Notes: a model not told the origin generated them from the sequence alone. A stretch of 64,000 nucleotides of DNA from Calditrichota bacterium (GCA_020637445.1 JACJVZ010000002.1:659187-723186), one strand, 5' to 3'; positions 26,961-36,000 are shown, counted from the stretch's first letter. Program-made: numbers and translations.

Positions 26961-27512
26961 ATGGGTTTCTTAGTAATTCTCGGCCTGATTGTCGTGTTGG
27001 CAATCTGGATCATTGGCCTTTACAATGGTCTGGTCACGCTGCGCAATCAGGTCAAAGGCGCATGGTCCCAAATTGACGTCCAGCTCAAGCGCCGTCACGA
27101 CCTCATCCCCAATTTGGTCGAAGTCGTTAAGGACTATATGTCCTACGAACAGGAGACGCTGGAAAAGGTCATCAAAGCCCGCAACACCGCCGTTTCTGCA
27201 ACCGGTCCCGCCGACGTGTCGGCCGCCGAAAACCACTTGACCGGTGCGCTGCGCCAGCTCTTTGCCGTTTTCGAGAACTATCCCGACCTGAAGGCCAATC
27301 AAAACGTGATGAAACTTCAGGAAGAATTGACCTCCACCGAAAACAAGATAGCATTCGCGCGGCAATATTACAACGACACCGTGATGACTTATAACACCAA
27401 GCAGGAACTGTTTCCCGCTAACCTCTTCGCCGCGTCGCTTGGATTCAAGAAGGAAGAATACTATCAAGTGCCCGAAGAAGAGAAAGAGAATGTGAAGGTT
27501 GACTTGAGGTGA
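26961..27512 (+). CDS. lemA: LemA family protein
   Basis: 183 aa. One N-terminal transmembrane helix (FLVILGLIVVLAIWIIGLYN) followed by the LemA helical domain with the signature KRRHDLIPNLVEVVKDYMSYE (about residues 43-63) and a C-terminal AASLGFKKEEYYQV block. LemA proteins are membrane-anchored, with the bulk probably outside the cytosol, and are often encoded next to membrane M48 peptidases, as here (4-bp GTGA overlap with the next gene). The precise role is unknown. Confidence 0.93.
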   Translation: MGFLVILGLIVVLAIWIIGLYNGLVTLRNQVKGAWSQIDVQLKRRHDLIPNLVEVVKDYMSYEQETLEKVIKARNTAVSATGPADVSAAENHLTGALRQLFAVFENYPDLKANQNVMKLQEELTSTENKIAFARQYYNDTVMTYNTKQELFPANLFAASLGFKKEEYYQVPEEEKENVKVDLR

Positions 27513-28465
27513 GCGACTACCGTCGCGATTTCGCCGCTGAAATTCGGTCTAACAAGCGGAAGTCGATGACTTTGTTCATCGGGCTTCCGCTTTTGTTATT
27601 GATCTTGTGCTGGGTGATCGGACGGTCGTACGGGTTCGGTGATTTAGGATTACCTGTCGGATTCATCGTCGCCGTTTCCGTGATGCTGATCTCGTATTTT
27701 CTGGGTGACGACATCGTGTTAGGTTTTACCGGCGCGCGCGAAGCGACTTGGGAAAACGACCAGATGCTCTTCAACGTCGTTGACGAAATGCGCATCGCCG
27801 CGGGTTTGCCGATGCCGCGTGTGTACGTCATCGATTCCTTTGCGCTGAACGCTTTCGCGACCGGATGGAGTCCGGAAACCGCCGCGGTTTGCGTAACGCG
27901 CGGGCTCTTGGAGAAACTCAACCGCGAAGAACTGCAAGGCGTGATCGGCCACGAAATGGGACACGTCGCGAATCTCGATATTCGCTACATGCTGCTGGTG
28001 TCTACGATGGTCGGAGCGATCGCTTTGATTGCCGACGGCTACCGCCGAAGCATGTGGTACGGAAGCGGACGCATGGGAAGATCTGCCAGCAAAGGTTCGT
28101 CGCGCGGAGCATTTCTGATCATCGGAATCGTGCTTTCAATTTTGGCTCCCTTTGCAGCGCTGGTCATGCAGGCGTCGATCTCACGCAAGCGAGAGTACCT
28201 CGCCGATGCGACGTCAGCTCGACTCACACGCAATCCGTTGGGCCTTGCCAATGCGCTGGCGAAAATTGAACAATCGATGTTCGTCAATCCGCTGCCGTGG
28301 ATCAATCGCGCAACCGTGCATCTGTTTATCATCAATCCGCTTCGCAACGACGAGATGTCCAAAGGGCTGATTTTCTCCACCCATCCACCCACCAAAGACC
28401 GCATTCAGCGCCTCCGCGCCATGGCAAACCTACAGGGAAGTGTGCAAAATCAACAAGTTGAGTGA
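27509..28465 (+). CDS. M48 family (HtpX-like) membrane zinc metallopeptidase
   Basis: 318 aa from GTG overlapping the lemA stop. Two N-terminal membrane segments (about residues 21-39 and 47-66), the zinc site VIGHEMGHVANLD (His148, Glu149, His152), two further hydrophobic segments, and REYLADATSARLTR with the third zinc ligand Glu. The family degrades damaged or misfolded membrane proteins from the cytosolic side. The LemA-M48 pairing is common. Confidence 0.93.
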   Translation: MSDYRRDFAAEIRSNKRKSMTLFIGLPLLLLILCWVIGRSYGFGDLGLPVGFIVAVSVMLISYFLGDDIVLGFTGAREATWENDQMLFNVVDEMRIAAGLPMPRVYVIDSFALNAFATGWSPETAAVCVTRGLLEKLNREELQGVIGHEMGHVANLDIRYMLLVSTMVGAIALIADGYRRSMWYGSGRMGRSASKGSSRGAFLIIGIVLSILAPFAALVMQASISRKREYLADATSARLTRNPLGLANALAKIEQSMFVNPLPWINRATVHLFIINPLRNDEMSKGLIFSTHPPTKDRIQRLRAMANLQGSVQNQQVE

Positions 28466-28501
28466 GTTGGTTACAAAGTTGCGCGGATGAGCTGAAAAGG
28501 A

Positions 28502-28530
28502 TTGCGAGCCGGAGTATTTGAGGCTATATT
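28502..28530 (+). promoter_or_regulatory. Predicted promoter of the FG-GAP T9SS gene
   Basis: TTGCGA (28502-28507), 17-base spacer, TATATT (28525-28530), about 70 bases before the ATG at 28600. Same type as the promoter of the candidate small RNA. Confidence 0.55.
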
Positions 28531-28599
28531 GCTATAGCTTGGTGGAGCAGGACTTCGTGTCGGAAAACTAATCAAACCCTGACAAGGGGGAGGTACAAC

Positions 28600-30360
28600 A
28601 TGCGTGGGATGCTTGGAATTACCTGCTTTTGCTTGATTTTGGGTTGGACAATTGGTGCGCAGGCGCAATTTCCTTTCGTGGAAGTTGGCGCACAAGTGGG
28701 ACTGACGGAGGCGGGTTCGCCCGGATGTCCGCGTTGGGTGGACATGGATGGAGACGGCGACCTCGATCTTCTTCGAACTGTTCGTTTTTACGGCGCGGTG
28801 GAATACTACCGCAATGACGGCGGGGCTTTCACGCTCATGGACAATGTCGGTCTTCCGGACGACTGCGACATTCAGAGCCTCGTTCCCGTGGACTTTGACC
28901 GCGACGGAGATATCGATCTCTTCTTGGGCGGGTACCACACGGATCTGCAATTTCTGGTCAACGAAGACGGCCAATTCGTAAACCGCGCCGCCGAACTTGG
29001 CATTGACGTCGACAACGGTGTGCGCGACTACTTCTGGCTTGATCTTGACGGCGACGGTTGGGTGGATTTGATGATTCAGTTCATCGATTACTGGGCGCTC
29101 TATCACAATGACGAAGGCGCAGGCTTCACGGACATCACTCAAGGGTCAGGCATTCCGAATACGCACGACAATGCGAACTTCGCCTTAGGTGACTTCGATC
29201 TCGACGGCGACATGGACATCTTCATGCCGCGCATCAGCGGGAGTGATTATTTCTACCGCAACGACGGAAACGGCGTGTTCGTCGACGTCACTGCCGCCGT
29301 GGGCTTGGCCGGAACTCTCACCGACGCGGGCAGCATGTTCGTCGATATCAACAATGACAAGTATCCTGACTTGATCATGCCCGGCGACGGCTCGCATGAC
29401 GTGTATCTGAATCAAAACGGAGAGTATTTCGAGCAGGCAAGAGTGCACGGTGCCGACGCCGATTTTCAAGCCATGGACTGGCCGTGGGGCGCGCATTATG
29501 CCGCCGGCGACTATGACTTGGACGGCGACTTTGATTTTATGGTCGTCTGCCCCGGAGGTACCGGCATGCTTCACGGCGAAAATCAATTCTTGCGCTGCGA
29601 CAGCGTGTCTGGATTGGACGTCTATTTCACGGACATGGCTCCCCAATGGGGACTTAATTCGATGGACGACGGTTTGCCCCGGTTTGCCGACTATGACAAT
29701 GACGGCGATCTGGATTTGATTTTGATGCTGAACGGTTTGCCGCCGCAGTTGTATGAAAATACGACGAACGGGACGGACCGTTTGGAAGTCACTTTGATCG
29801 GTCCGAACGGCGAGGAATTCGGTTGGCACCGCCGCGTTGAAATCTTCCCGCACGGCGGTGACGCGGCGCTTTGTGCCAATGTTTTGGGTGAAGACGCGGT
29901 CGGTGTGAACGGCATGAACAACTATTTCGCCGTCGACGAAAACGGCGCATACGACGTGTATATCTACTTGGAAGACGGTACAATGCTGTCTCCGGAGACA
30001 CATCCGCAATTGTCGAATGTCGTGCCTGCCGCTATCGGTCACAAACTTTCGGTGCAGCTTGATGCAACTTCGGCCGAGCCTGATCCTGTCTTTGTCTATT
30101 CCTTCGAGTTGCATCCGGCTTATCCCAATCCGTTCAACCCCTCGACGACTATTCACTATGAGTTGGCGGCTGCAAGCGACGTAGAGTTCCGCGTGTTCAA
30201 TACGTTGGGCGAGGAAGTCGCGTCTTTTGCGCTGGGTGCAAAAACTTCGGGCGAACACACGTTCGAATGGAATGCGTCCGCGCTGCCGTCCGGTGTGTAT
30301 TTTGGACGAATCGAAGCAGGCACACAAGCGGCGACACAAAAACTTGTGCTGCTCAAGTAG
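28600..30360 (+). CDS. Secreted FG-GAP/VCBS repeat protein with T9SS domain
   Basis: 586 aa. Signal peptide MLGITCFCLILGWTIGAQAQ region. Residues about 40-390 carry six or seven FG-GAP/VCBS repeats with calcium-binding DxDxDG loops (VDMDGDGDLDLL, VDFDRDGDIDLF, LDLDGDGWVDLM, GDFDLDGDMDIF, DYDNDGDLDLI), predicted to form an integrin-like beta-propeller. An ASPIC/UnbV-like segment follows, then the T9SS domain (YPNPFNPSTT, LGEEVASF, KLVLLK). GGGGGAGG before the ATG is a strong ribosome binding site and an ideal partner for the small RNA's CCUCCC loops. Confidence 0.9.
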   Translation: MRGMLGITCFCLILGWTIGAQAQFPFVEVGAQVGLTEAGSPGCPRWVDMDGDGDLDLLRTVRFYGAVEYYRNDGGAFTLMDNVGLPDDCDIQSLVPVDFDRDGDIDLFLGGYHTDLQFLVNEDGQFVNRAAELGIDVDNGVRDYFWLDLDGDGWVDLMIQFIDYWALYHNDEGAGFTDITQGSGIPNTHDNANFALGDFDLDGDMDIFMPRISGSDYFYRNDGNGVFVDVTAAVGLAGTLTDAGSMFVDINNDKYPDLIMPGDGSHDVYLNQNGEYFEQARVHGADADFQAMDWPWGAHYAAGDYDLDGDFDFMVVCPGGTGMLHGENQFLRCDSVSGLDVYFTDMAPQWGLNSMDDGLPRFADYDNDGDLDLILMLNGLPPQLYENTTNGTDRLEVTLIGPNGEEFGWHRRVEIFPHGGDAALCANVLGEDAVGVNGMNNYFAVDENGAYDVYIYLEDGTMLSPETHPQLSNVVPAAIGHKLSVQLDATSAEPDPVFVYSFELHPAYPNPFNPSTTIHYELAAASDVEFRVFNTLGEEVASFALGAKTSGEHTFEWNASALPSGVYFGRIEAGTQAATQKLVLLK

Positions 30361-30382
30361 CATCTCGATCTTGAAAATGAGC

Positions 30383-30420
30383 AACGGCCTCGACGAAATG
30401 TCGAGGCCGTTTTATTTTTT
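30383..30420. terminator. Terminator between FG-GAP gene and cytochrome gene
   Basis: 12-bp stem AACGGCCTCGAC/GTCGAGGCCGTT (30383-30394 with 30400-30411), loop GAAAT, then TTATTTTTT. It ends the plus-strand T9SS gene; the convergent minus gene stops just beyond. Confidence 0.88.
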
Positions 30421-30440
30421 CTCGTGTCAACTTGATTGCT

Positions 30441-32105
30441 TTACCAGCCGTCCCGTTCTCCGCGCGCTATCCCGTCTTCAGGCATAAAACCGTTCCAGTG
30501 CGAATGGCAGTCTAAACAATTGCTGCCCGGATAGTGTTCCAGCCCCGTCCCGTTGCTGCGGTAGTAGTCCGTTTGCGTATGACAGATTTCGCAAATGCCG
30601 TCGAAGTTCGGCGCGCCGTGAATAAAGTCCGTCGCATGGTTGAACAGCATGTGTTCGCTTTCGTCCACGGGGTTTCCGTTGCGAATGAAATAGCGTTCAT
30701 ACTGCGGCTGATGGAAATGCGGGTTGTGACAAATGCTGCACGTCAAGGTGTCCGTGCCCAAGTGCGACTGAACGGGTGTCGCAAAGCCGGTTTCCACGTG
30801 ACAGCTCTTGCACATGTGGTCGCTGGTCCACCACTCGGGTTTTGGAGAGGGAATAACGGGTGGGCGTGTGTGACAACTGTTGCAGCTTATGCCCTCCGAA
30901 ACTTCGTGCGGATCATCGTGGGCTTGGTCGAGGTGGCCGTCGCCCGTACGAACTTCCAAAGTTGACAAGGCTGGAGTTTCGAGACCGGATTCCACGATGA
31001 TACGGTAGTAGCAAAGATCGTAGAGATTCACCGCTGTGCCGTCCGTGAAACTCGTGTCAATCGTATTGCCGATAACTTCAACAGAAATTTCGGGAAACTC
31101 AAGGTCAGTACTGCGCTGCACGATGTAGCTCCCGGCACCGAGTTGAGGATTCCAACTAAGGTGCAGTCCGCCGTCATCGGCCAAGATAGTCAAATTAAGC
31201 GGCAGCGGAGGAGTGGGAGTCACACTGCCGGTCACGGTGTAGACATGAACACAGCCCGTCGACGGCGAGGTCACATAGAGCGTCGTGCCGTCCAGAGCGA
31301 TGTCGACTCCGCCGCGCAGGGCAAGCGTTTGCAGCCGCGCCGCGTTAAGATATGCTCCGTCCGTATCGTAGATTTGAACCAAGTCCGTGATCATATCGAG
31401 CAGCCAGATTCTTCCTGCCGCGTCAATCTCGATTCCGAACGGCCGGAAAAATTTCCCGTCGATTTGCAGGCCGTTGCCTTCGGAGCCGAACCGGAACAAC
31501 GAATCGCCGTTCAGAGCATATGATTGAATCCGGTAGTTGTTCTGGTCGTTTACAATCAGATCGCCGGTAACAGAATTATAGACCATGGCGACGGGTTCGT
31601 CGAGTCTGCCGAAAAAATAGCCATGCCCGGCAAAAACAAATAACGGCGCACCCGAAGCGTCGAAAACCTTTACAAAGTCATCTTCATCCGACACGTACAC
31701 GCGGCCATCCGGAACCCAAGCCACGTCGTGCGGATCCGTGAACGTAACCCCCGTCATTCCGTATGTGGTCAAGACAGTGCCGCTCATGTCAATCTTATAG
31801 ACGGCGTTTCCCACGGTGACAATCAGATTGCCCGGGTCGGCCAAACAAATCGCTCCGGGAACTCCATTGATTGGAATTTCGGAGATCACAGTTCCGGCAG
31901 CGTCGAACACGAGAATCTTTTCGTCCAGCGGGGACGTCACAAAGACGTGATGCGACACTGTATCACAGACAACCCGCGTGGGGTTGTTTATTCCGCACCA
32001 TGTACCAGACGGAACGAATTCCAAGGCGGAAACCGGGTCAGAGAAACTCAAAGTAAGCAAGACGGCGACCCAAAACCAAACACCAAATTTACGGTCGGAT
32101 TCCAT
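30441..32105 (-). CDS. Secreted NHL-repeat protein fused to pentaheme cytochrome c
   Basis: About 554 aa. Tandem ATGs at 32108 and 32105; the second has the better spacing to AGGAG. Signal peptide VWFWVAVLLTLSFSDPVSA. Residues about 35-290 look like an NHL-type beta-propeller, followed by a fibronectin-like domain (about 295-385). The C terminus has five CxxCH heme sites near residues 409, 433, 457, 506 and 531 (CNSCH, CKSCH, CSICH, CEICH, CLDCH) with extra His for axial ligation. It lacks a T9SS tail. Probably a periplasmic or surface electron carrier; no cytochrome biogenesis genes are in the window. Confidence 0.88.
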   Translation of the reverse strand: MESDRKFGVWFWVAVLLTLSFSDPVSALEFVPSGTWCGINNPTRVVCDTVSHHVFVTSPLDEKILVFDAAGTVISEIPINGVPGAICLADPGNLIVTVGNAVYKIDMSGTVLTTYGMTGVTFTDPHDVAWVPDGRVYVSDEDDFVKVFDASGAPLFVFAGHGYFFGRLDEPVAMVYNSVTGDLIVNDQNNYRIQSYALNGDSLFRFGSEGNGLQIDGKFFRPFGIEIDAAGRIWLLDMITDLVQIYDTDGAYLNAARLQTLALRGGVDIALDGTTLYVTSPSTGCVHVYTVTGSVTPTPPLPLNLTILADDGGLHLSWNPQLGAGSYIVQRSTDLEFPEISVEVIGNTIDTSFTDGTAVNLYDLCYYRIIVESGLETPALSTLEVRTGDGHLDQAHDDPHEVSEGISCNSCHTRPPVIPSPKPEWWTSDHMCKSCHVETGFATPVQSHLGTDTLTCSICHNPHFHQPQYERYFIRNGNPVDESEHMLFNHATDFIHGAPNFDGICEICHTQTDYYRSNGTGLEHYPGSNCLDCHSHWNGFMPEDGIARGERDGW

Positions 32106-32108
32106 CAT

Positions 32109-32361
32109 TAACTCCTGCGCCCAGATAATTCTGCGCGGCTGAATTGCGTTGCTTTCCAGATGTCATAGCAAGTTAATACAAAGTTAATGGAGACTCAACT
32201 ACACGAATTATCCAGACTTTTTTTCATTTTTTGTGTGTCATTAGCGCTAAAGTGAACGTTTCTACAATGTAGCACAATCATTCAGGAACTTTCGATGTGA
32301 AAACCTTCACAAAGAGAGGCGTGCCTATTCATTCGATAAAAATATCGCCAATCAAGTTCAC
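32109..32361. other. AT-rich intergenic region, no gene seen
   Basis: Between the cytochrome gene (leftward) and the terminator of the ArsR operon. It contains TTAACTT direct repeats near 32172-32190 that may belong to the cytochrome promoter. I see no coding region or convincing RNA. Confidence 0.5.
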
Positions 32362-32400
32362 TGAAAACAAAACGGACGCACATTGCTGCGCGCCCGTTTA
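32362..32400 (-). terminator. Terminator of the ArsR operon
   Basis: Minus strand stem AAACGGGCGC/GCGTCCGTTT (32399-32390 with 32379-32370, one G-T pair), followed by TGTTTTC. It lies 20 bases past the SRPBCC stop. Confidence 0.7.
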
Positions 32401-32418
32401 TCGAGTGTGAAGTTAATT

Positions 32419-32913
32419 TCACATTGCGGTGAGCAGGTCGTCCAGTTTTTCGAACATTTCCGCCCAGCCCTGCGAAGATCCCAGACTGATGATTCTGTCG
32501 CGGCCTTCGTTCGTTTCGAATTTCGAGATCATCGTCAGTTTGGTTTTGTTGCCGAGATCTTCGAAAAGCATCGTGGTCACACTGCTCGGCGGCGGCCCCT
32601 CCGGTCCCCAAAAATCTCCATCAATGACGTTGTCTGTCCAAACGATCTTCTCAATCGGGACGATTTCGTCGTAGATGAAATGGCACGGATACTCATTGCC
32701 CATCCCGACCATCGTATCCAAGAATGACCCACCCGGTTTCAGGTCGACGCTGCAATCTTTGTTGGTGAAGTTGTGCGGTGCCCACCATTTTTCGAGATGC
32801 TCCTTCCTTGTCCAAGCGTCCCACACCAGTTGTCGCGGCGCGTCAAACGTCCGTATGAATACGATCTCACGGTCGTTGACCTGCACCTGCATTTTGTCCA
32901 AAGCTGTACTCAT
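32419..32913 (-). CDS. SRPBCC (AHSA1-like) domain protein
   Basis: 164 aa. START/Bet v1-fold AHSA1 family: REIVFIRTFDAPRQLVWDAWTRKEHLEKWWAP is the diagnostic N-terminal block (given here in pieces: FDAPRQLVWDAW at about 21-32, KEHLEKWW after it). These proteins bind hydrophobic ligands in a deep pocket; those linked to ArsR regulators have no settled biochemical role. It is last in a four-gene overlapping operon and starts in a 4-bp overlap with the DUF1801 gene. Confidence 0.9.
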   Translation of the reverse strand: MSTALDKMQVQVNDREIVFIRTFDAPRQLVWDAWTRKEHLEKWWAPHNFTNKDCSVDLKPGGSFLDTMVGMGNEYPCHFIYDEIVPIEKIVWTDNVIDGDFWGPEGPPPSSVTTMLFEDLGNKTKLTMISKFETNEGRDRIISLGSSQGWAEMFEKLDDLLTAM

Positions 32914-33293
32914 TTCGTTCCCCGTTTCTGCTTATGTTGTCTCTGTATTTCCCGTGCTTCGTTCTCTCGCATGCGTGCTTTGACGATCTTTTTGACCAGC
33001 GCGGAGGGCAGTTGTTTTTCGACCGTGAATTGAATCGTCCCCTTGGACGTCTTGAAACCGCCCAATTCGTTCTTCAACTCTTGCGTCATGAAAGCGCTCG
33101 CTCCAAAAAGGCTCATGTGGTTCTTGAATGCCGCATAGTGAACAAGATTGCCTTTGTACACCACCGTCGGCATGCCGTAGGAGATCTTCTCTTCGGCTCC
33201 TTTAGCCACAGAAAGAATTGTCTTGCGCAGTTTTTCGAGTGCTTCGCGCTGGTCGTCGGGAAGCCCCTGCAAGTACTTTGCGACCTCGTTCAT
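32910..33293 (-). CDS. DUF1801 (YdhG-like) protein
   Basis: 127 aa. The family signature is visible: LRKTILSVAKGAEEKISYGMP (split near residues 22-42), YKGNLVHYAAFKNHMSLFG and GTIQFTVEKQLPSALV. The fold is related to iron chaperone frataxin-like proteins, but the molecular role is not known. Overlaps its operon neighbours by 4 bases on each side. Confidence 0.9.
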   Translation of the reverse strand: MNEVAKYLQGLPDDQREALEKLRKTILSVAKGAEEKISYGMPTVVYKGNLVHYAAFKNHMSLFGASAFMTQELKNELGGFKTSKGTIQFTVEKQLPSALVKKIVKARMRENEAREIQRQHKQKRGTK

Positions 33294-33787
33294 TTCCCGT
33301 CAAAAGCGCGCTTGAGTTCGGCAATGTCAAGTTTTTGCATCGTGAGCATCGCCTGCATCGCTCGTCCCGCTTTCTCTTTGTCCGGATTGTTAATGATGTT
33401 CGCCCATTCCTTTGGCACAATCTGCCACGAAAATCCGTACTTGTCTTTCAACCATCCGCACGCGCTCTCTTGCCCGCCGTTGGCCGTAAGCGTGTTCCAG
33501 TAGTAGTCAATCTCCTCTTGGTCGTTGCATTCCACCATGATGGAAACAGCTTCCGAGAATTTGAAAATCGGCCCGCCATTCAGCCCCATGAACTTCTGAC
33601 CGTTCAATTCAAACACCACCGTCAGCACACTTCCTTCCGGTCTCCCGGATGCTTTTGCCGAGGCCGCGTCATAGCGGGAAATGTCTAAGATCCGCGAATT
33701 GGGAAAAACTGAGATGTAGAAATTCGCGGCTTCTTCGGCCTGTGTGTCGAACCAAAGACAAGTGGCGAAAGTGATGTTGTTATTCAT
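33290..33787 (-). CDS. VOC superfamily (PhnB/3-dmu-9-like) protein
   Basis: 165 aa. Pattern of the so-called 3-demethylubiquinone-9 methyltransferase domain, which is really a glyoxalase/bleomycin-resistance fold: CLWFDTQAEEAANFYISVFPNS at the N terminus (split), FMGLNGGPIFKFSEAVSIMV, and GWLKDKYGFSWQIVP. Likely small-molecule binding or an isomerase or dioxygenase-type enzyme; substrate unknown. It overlaps the ArsR gene by 8 bases. Confidence 0.9.
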   Translation of the reverse strand: MNNNITFATCLWFDTQAEEAANFYISVFPNSRILDISRYDAASAKASGRPEGSVLTVVFELNGQKFMGLNGGPIFKFSEAVSIMVECNDQEEIDYYWNTLTANGGQESACGWLKDKYGFSWQIVPKEWANIINNPDKEKAGRAMQAMLTMQKLDIAELKRAFDGK

Positions 33788-34130
33788 TTGGGGTACTGCC
33801 CTTCTTGTGCTGTGTTTGCAAGTGTTTCAAGTATTGATCCAATCTGTCAAATCTTTCTTCCCACATTTTCCGATACTGGTCAATCCAGTCCGAGGCTTCT
33901 TTGAGAGGAAGAGCTTCCAATTTGGCGGGCCGCCACTGCGCGTGCCGCGAGCGCGAAATAAGCCCGGCCCGCTCGAGCACTTTCAGATGCTTGGTAATCG
34001 CAGGAGCCGACATCCGAAAGGGCTTGGCCAGCTCGGAAACAGAAGTCTCCCCCGAGGACAACCGCGCCAGAATCGCTCGCCGCGTAGGGTCGGAAAGCGC
34101 TGCAAATGTTTGACTTAATTTATCCTGCAT
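33780..34130 (-). CDS. ArsR family transcriptional regulator
   Basis: 116 aa winged helix-turn-helix. LSQTFAALSDPTRRAILARL is the standard N terminus, the recognition helix is near MSAPAITKHLKVLERAGLI, and the wing has SRSRHAQWRP. No metal-binding CxC motif is seen, as in the SdpR-like branch. First gene of the operon with VOC, DUF1801 and SRPBCC proteins. The palindrome just before its start suggests autorepression. Confidence 0.93.
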   Translation of the reverse strand: MQDKLSQTFAALSDPTRRAILARLSSGETSVSELAKPFRMSAPAITKHLKVLERAGLISRSRHAQWRPAKLEALPLKEASDWIDQYRKMWEERFDRLDQYLKHLQTQHKKGSTPNE

Positions 34131-34138
34131 GAGTTGTT

Positions 34139-34156
34139 ATTAACAATATGGTTAAT
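34139..34156. promoter_or_regulatory. Candidate ArsR operator
   Basis: Perfect inverted repeat ATTAAC-N6-GTTAAT (34139-34144 with 34151-34156) ending 9 bases upstream of the ArsR start codon, within an AT-rich stretch that likely includes the promoter. The position fits autoregulation. Confidence 0.5.
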
Positions 34157-34235
34157 TAACTAATGGGTAATATAAAAAAGAGAATTGGCTTTGTCAAGAG
34201 GGCAGAGGTCTCGAGAAAAATGATCGTCAGAAGTA

Positions 34236-34276
34236 CAAAATAAAGGCAGCCTTCACAATTGGAAAGCTGCCTTTGA
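34236..34276 (-). terminator. Terminator of the 34294-35946 gene
   Basis: Stem AAAGGCAGC/GCTGCCTTT (34242-34250 with 34266-34274); on the minus strand it is followed by ATTTTGT. Confidence 0.7.
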
Positions 34277-34293
34277 GATTGACTGGCGCGAGT

Positions 34294-35946
34294 TCAGGAG
34301 TTCCGATGCAGCACGCGAAGCTCGTGGATTCGTACCCACGGGAGAGTTGTCTTGAACGGGTATGTCCGCACCGTCGTGTAACCGTCCAGACTGTCAAAAG
34401 CGATTACGTATTCGTCGTCCGGTACCCACCACCAGACATCGGGGTTTTTGGGTACGAAATCTCTTGTGTAAAGTCTGCTGGCATTGAACTCCACTCCGCC
34501 GTCAATGTGGTCCGCGGGAATCTTCAGCTCATTCGTAAGATCGTCCAGAGCCAACCAACGTGCGCTGTTCCAAGAATGATAATCCCTCGTAGAAAGAGTG
34601 GAGAACACAAACATAGCGGTAAGAAAAAGAGCTATGGCGGCGCCATACCATCGGCGTAACGGACGGTGTTCGCCGTGAAGCGCGATGAGCAGAGCGGCGA
34701 ACGGAATCAGCAGAATATAGTAGCGGTCAAACAGACCCGCGACCGTAATGACCGCCAGATACTGCGCAGGAAAGGTGAGGGAAAACAAAATTAGGACTGA
34801 GCGAAACGGCAAGGGGAGCGAGAAATTCGATAGAATGTTTCGAAGTCCGTTCAGGCTTAGGGCCGTTAGCATGATTCCCGACACTATGGCCATAACCGTC
34901 AAGGTCTGCCACAAGATTGCCGGCGCCTCGGCAATCTTGGCCATTTCAAGGATTCCGTCGCGGAGGCTCAGTGCGCCTGATCCGAAATCTACCCAAACAT
35001 TAATGATAAACGGCATCAGCATGCTGGGATAGTGAGCAATGAATAGTGCGAGCAGGAATGCGAACGGGAGCCATCTGGATAAACGGATCCCCCAAAGCGG
35101 CAGTCTCAAGGCCTGGCCCGGAACAAGACTCCAGAGCACAAGAATGAACAACCCGGGATAACCCACCGCGGCCAAAATCGCGTTTCGATAGTGGTAATAC
35201 TGCAGCGAAAGCGGCTGAAAAAATCGATCCGTCAAGTTGTTCATCCACGGGCTATGCAAGTCCGTAAATCCCAACAAGGGATAAAAGACGTACTGGTGCA
35301 GCAGCAGCTCGGCCGCACACATAAAAACCGGGAAGACCGCCAGCAGAAATGTCTGCTTAGAGTAGGTCCGTGAAAGAAAATAGCCGACGCCAAATGACAC
35401 CGCGAGAAACAGGGCGAATTGACGGGTGTACAAAGCTATCGTAAGAGCGACCATCAGCCAGACGTAAGTTCGCATGCTGCCCGTGCGAATGGTCCGGAGA
35501 GAAAGAATCGAAACCCAAATCAGCAGCATGTAAAAGAACACGTCCGTCATGAACGTCGTGGAGAGATTCAGGTAGATCGGATTTGCCGCAACCACCGCCG
35601 CTGTAAGCAGCGCGGCTCGCCGGTTGCCAGAAAACTCTTCAATAAAAACGTACGTAAGAACGATTCCAATGAGGCCCGCCGTGATCATCGAAATATGCAG
35701 AGCTGCAAAAGAAAATCCGAACGGCAAGCAAAACAAGGCGCCCCATGCAATCATGCTGACAAGCGTCATGGCTGGCCAACCCTGCGGAATGTCTAATGTG
35801 CCGTGCTCAACCAGCGATTGGACGGGTCTGGCATAGGCCCAATCGTCATTCAATGGAAACTCGCCCCACGGGCCAATCCAAATAATGGCCGCAAGCCAAA
35901 GGAGGCAAATCAAGATCAGCCAAATTGGGGGGCGAAATGTGTTCAT
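34294..35946 (-). CDS. GT39-like membrane glycosyltransferase
   Basis: 550 aa with about eleven hydrophobic segments. The first periplasmic loop contains GEFPLNDDWAYARPV, with the Asp pair expected for polyprenyl-phosphate-sugar-dependent transferases, and a family-like SGNRRAALLTAAVVAANPIY block follows. The C-terminal ~100 residues are periplasmic and soluble (DHIDGGVEFNASRLY). It is not adjacent to the other glycosyltransferase cluster. Substrate unknown. Confidence 0.8.
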   Translation of the reverse strand: MNTFRPPIWLILICLLWLAAIIWIGPWGEFPLNDDWAYARPVQSLVEHGTLDIPQGWPAMTLVSMIAWGALFCLPFGFSFAALHISMITAGLIGIVLTYVFIEEFSGNRRAALLTAAVVAANPIYLNLSTTFMTDVFFYMLLIWVSILSLRTIRTGSMRTYVWLMVALTIALYTRQFALFLAVSFGVGYFLSRTYSKQTFLLAVFPVFMCAAELLLHQYVFYPLLGFTDLHSPWMNNLTDRFFQPLSLQYYHYRNAILAAVGYPGLFILVLWSLVPGQALRLPLWGIRLSRWLPFAFLLALFIAHYPSMLMPFIINVWVDFGSGALSLRDGILEMAKIAEAPAILWQTLTVMAIVSGIMLTALSLNGLRNILSNFSLPLPFRSVLILFSLTFPAQYLAVITVAGLFDRYYILLIPFAALLIALHGEHRPLRRWYGAAIALFLTAMFVFSTLSTRDYHSWNSARWLALDDLTNELKIPADHIDGGVEFNASRLYTRDFVPKNPDVWWWVPDDEYVIAFDSLDGYTTVRTYPFKTTLPWVRIHELRVLHRNS

Positions 35947-36000
35947 GGCCTAAGATACCTATTTGCGGCCACGACTGCAATTGAAATCGCTTCCGGGTAG

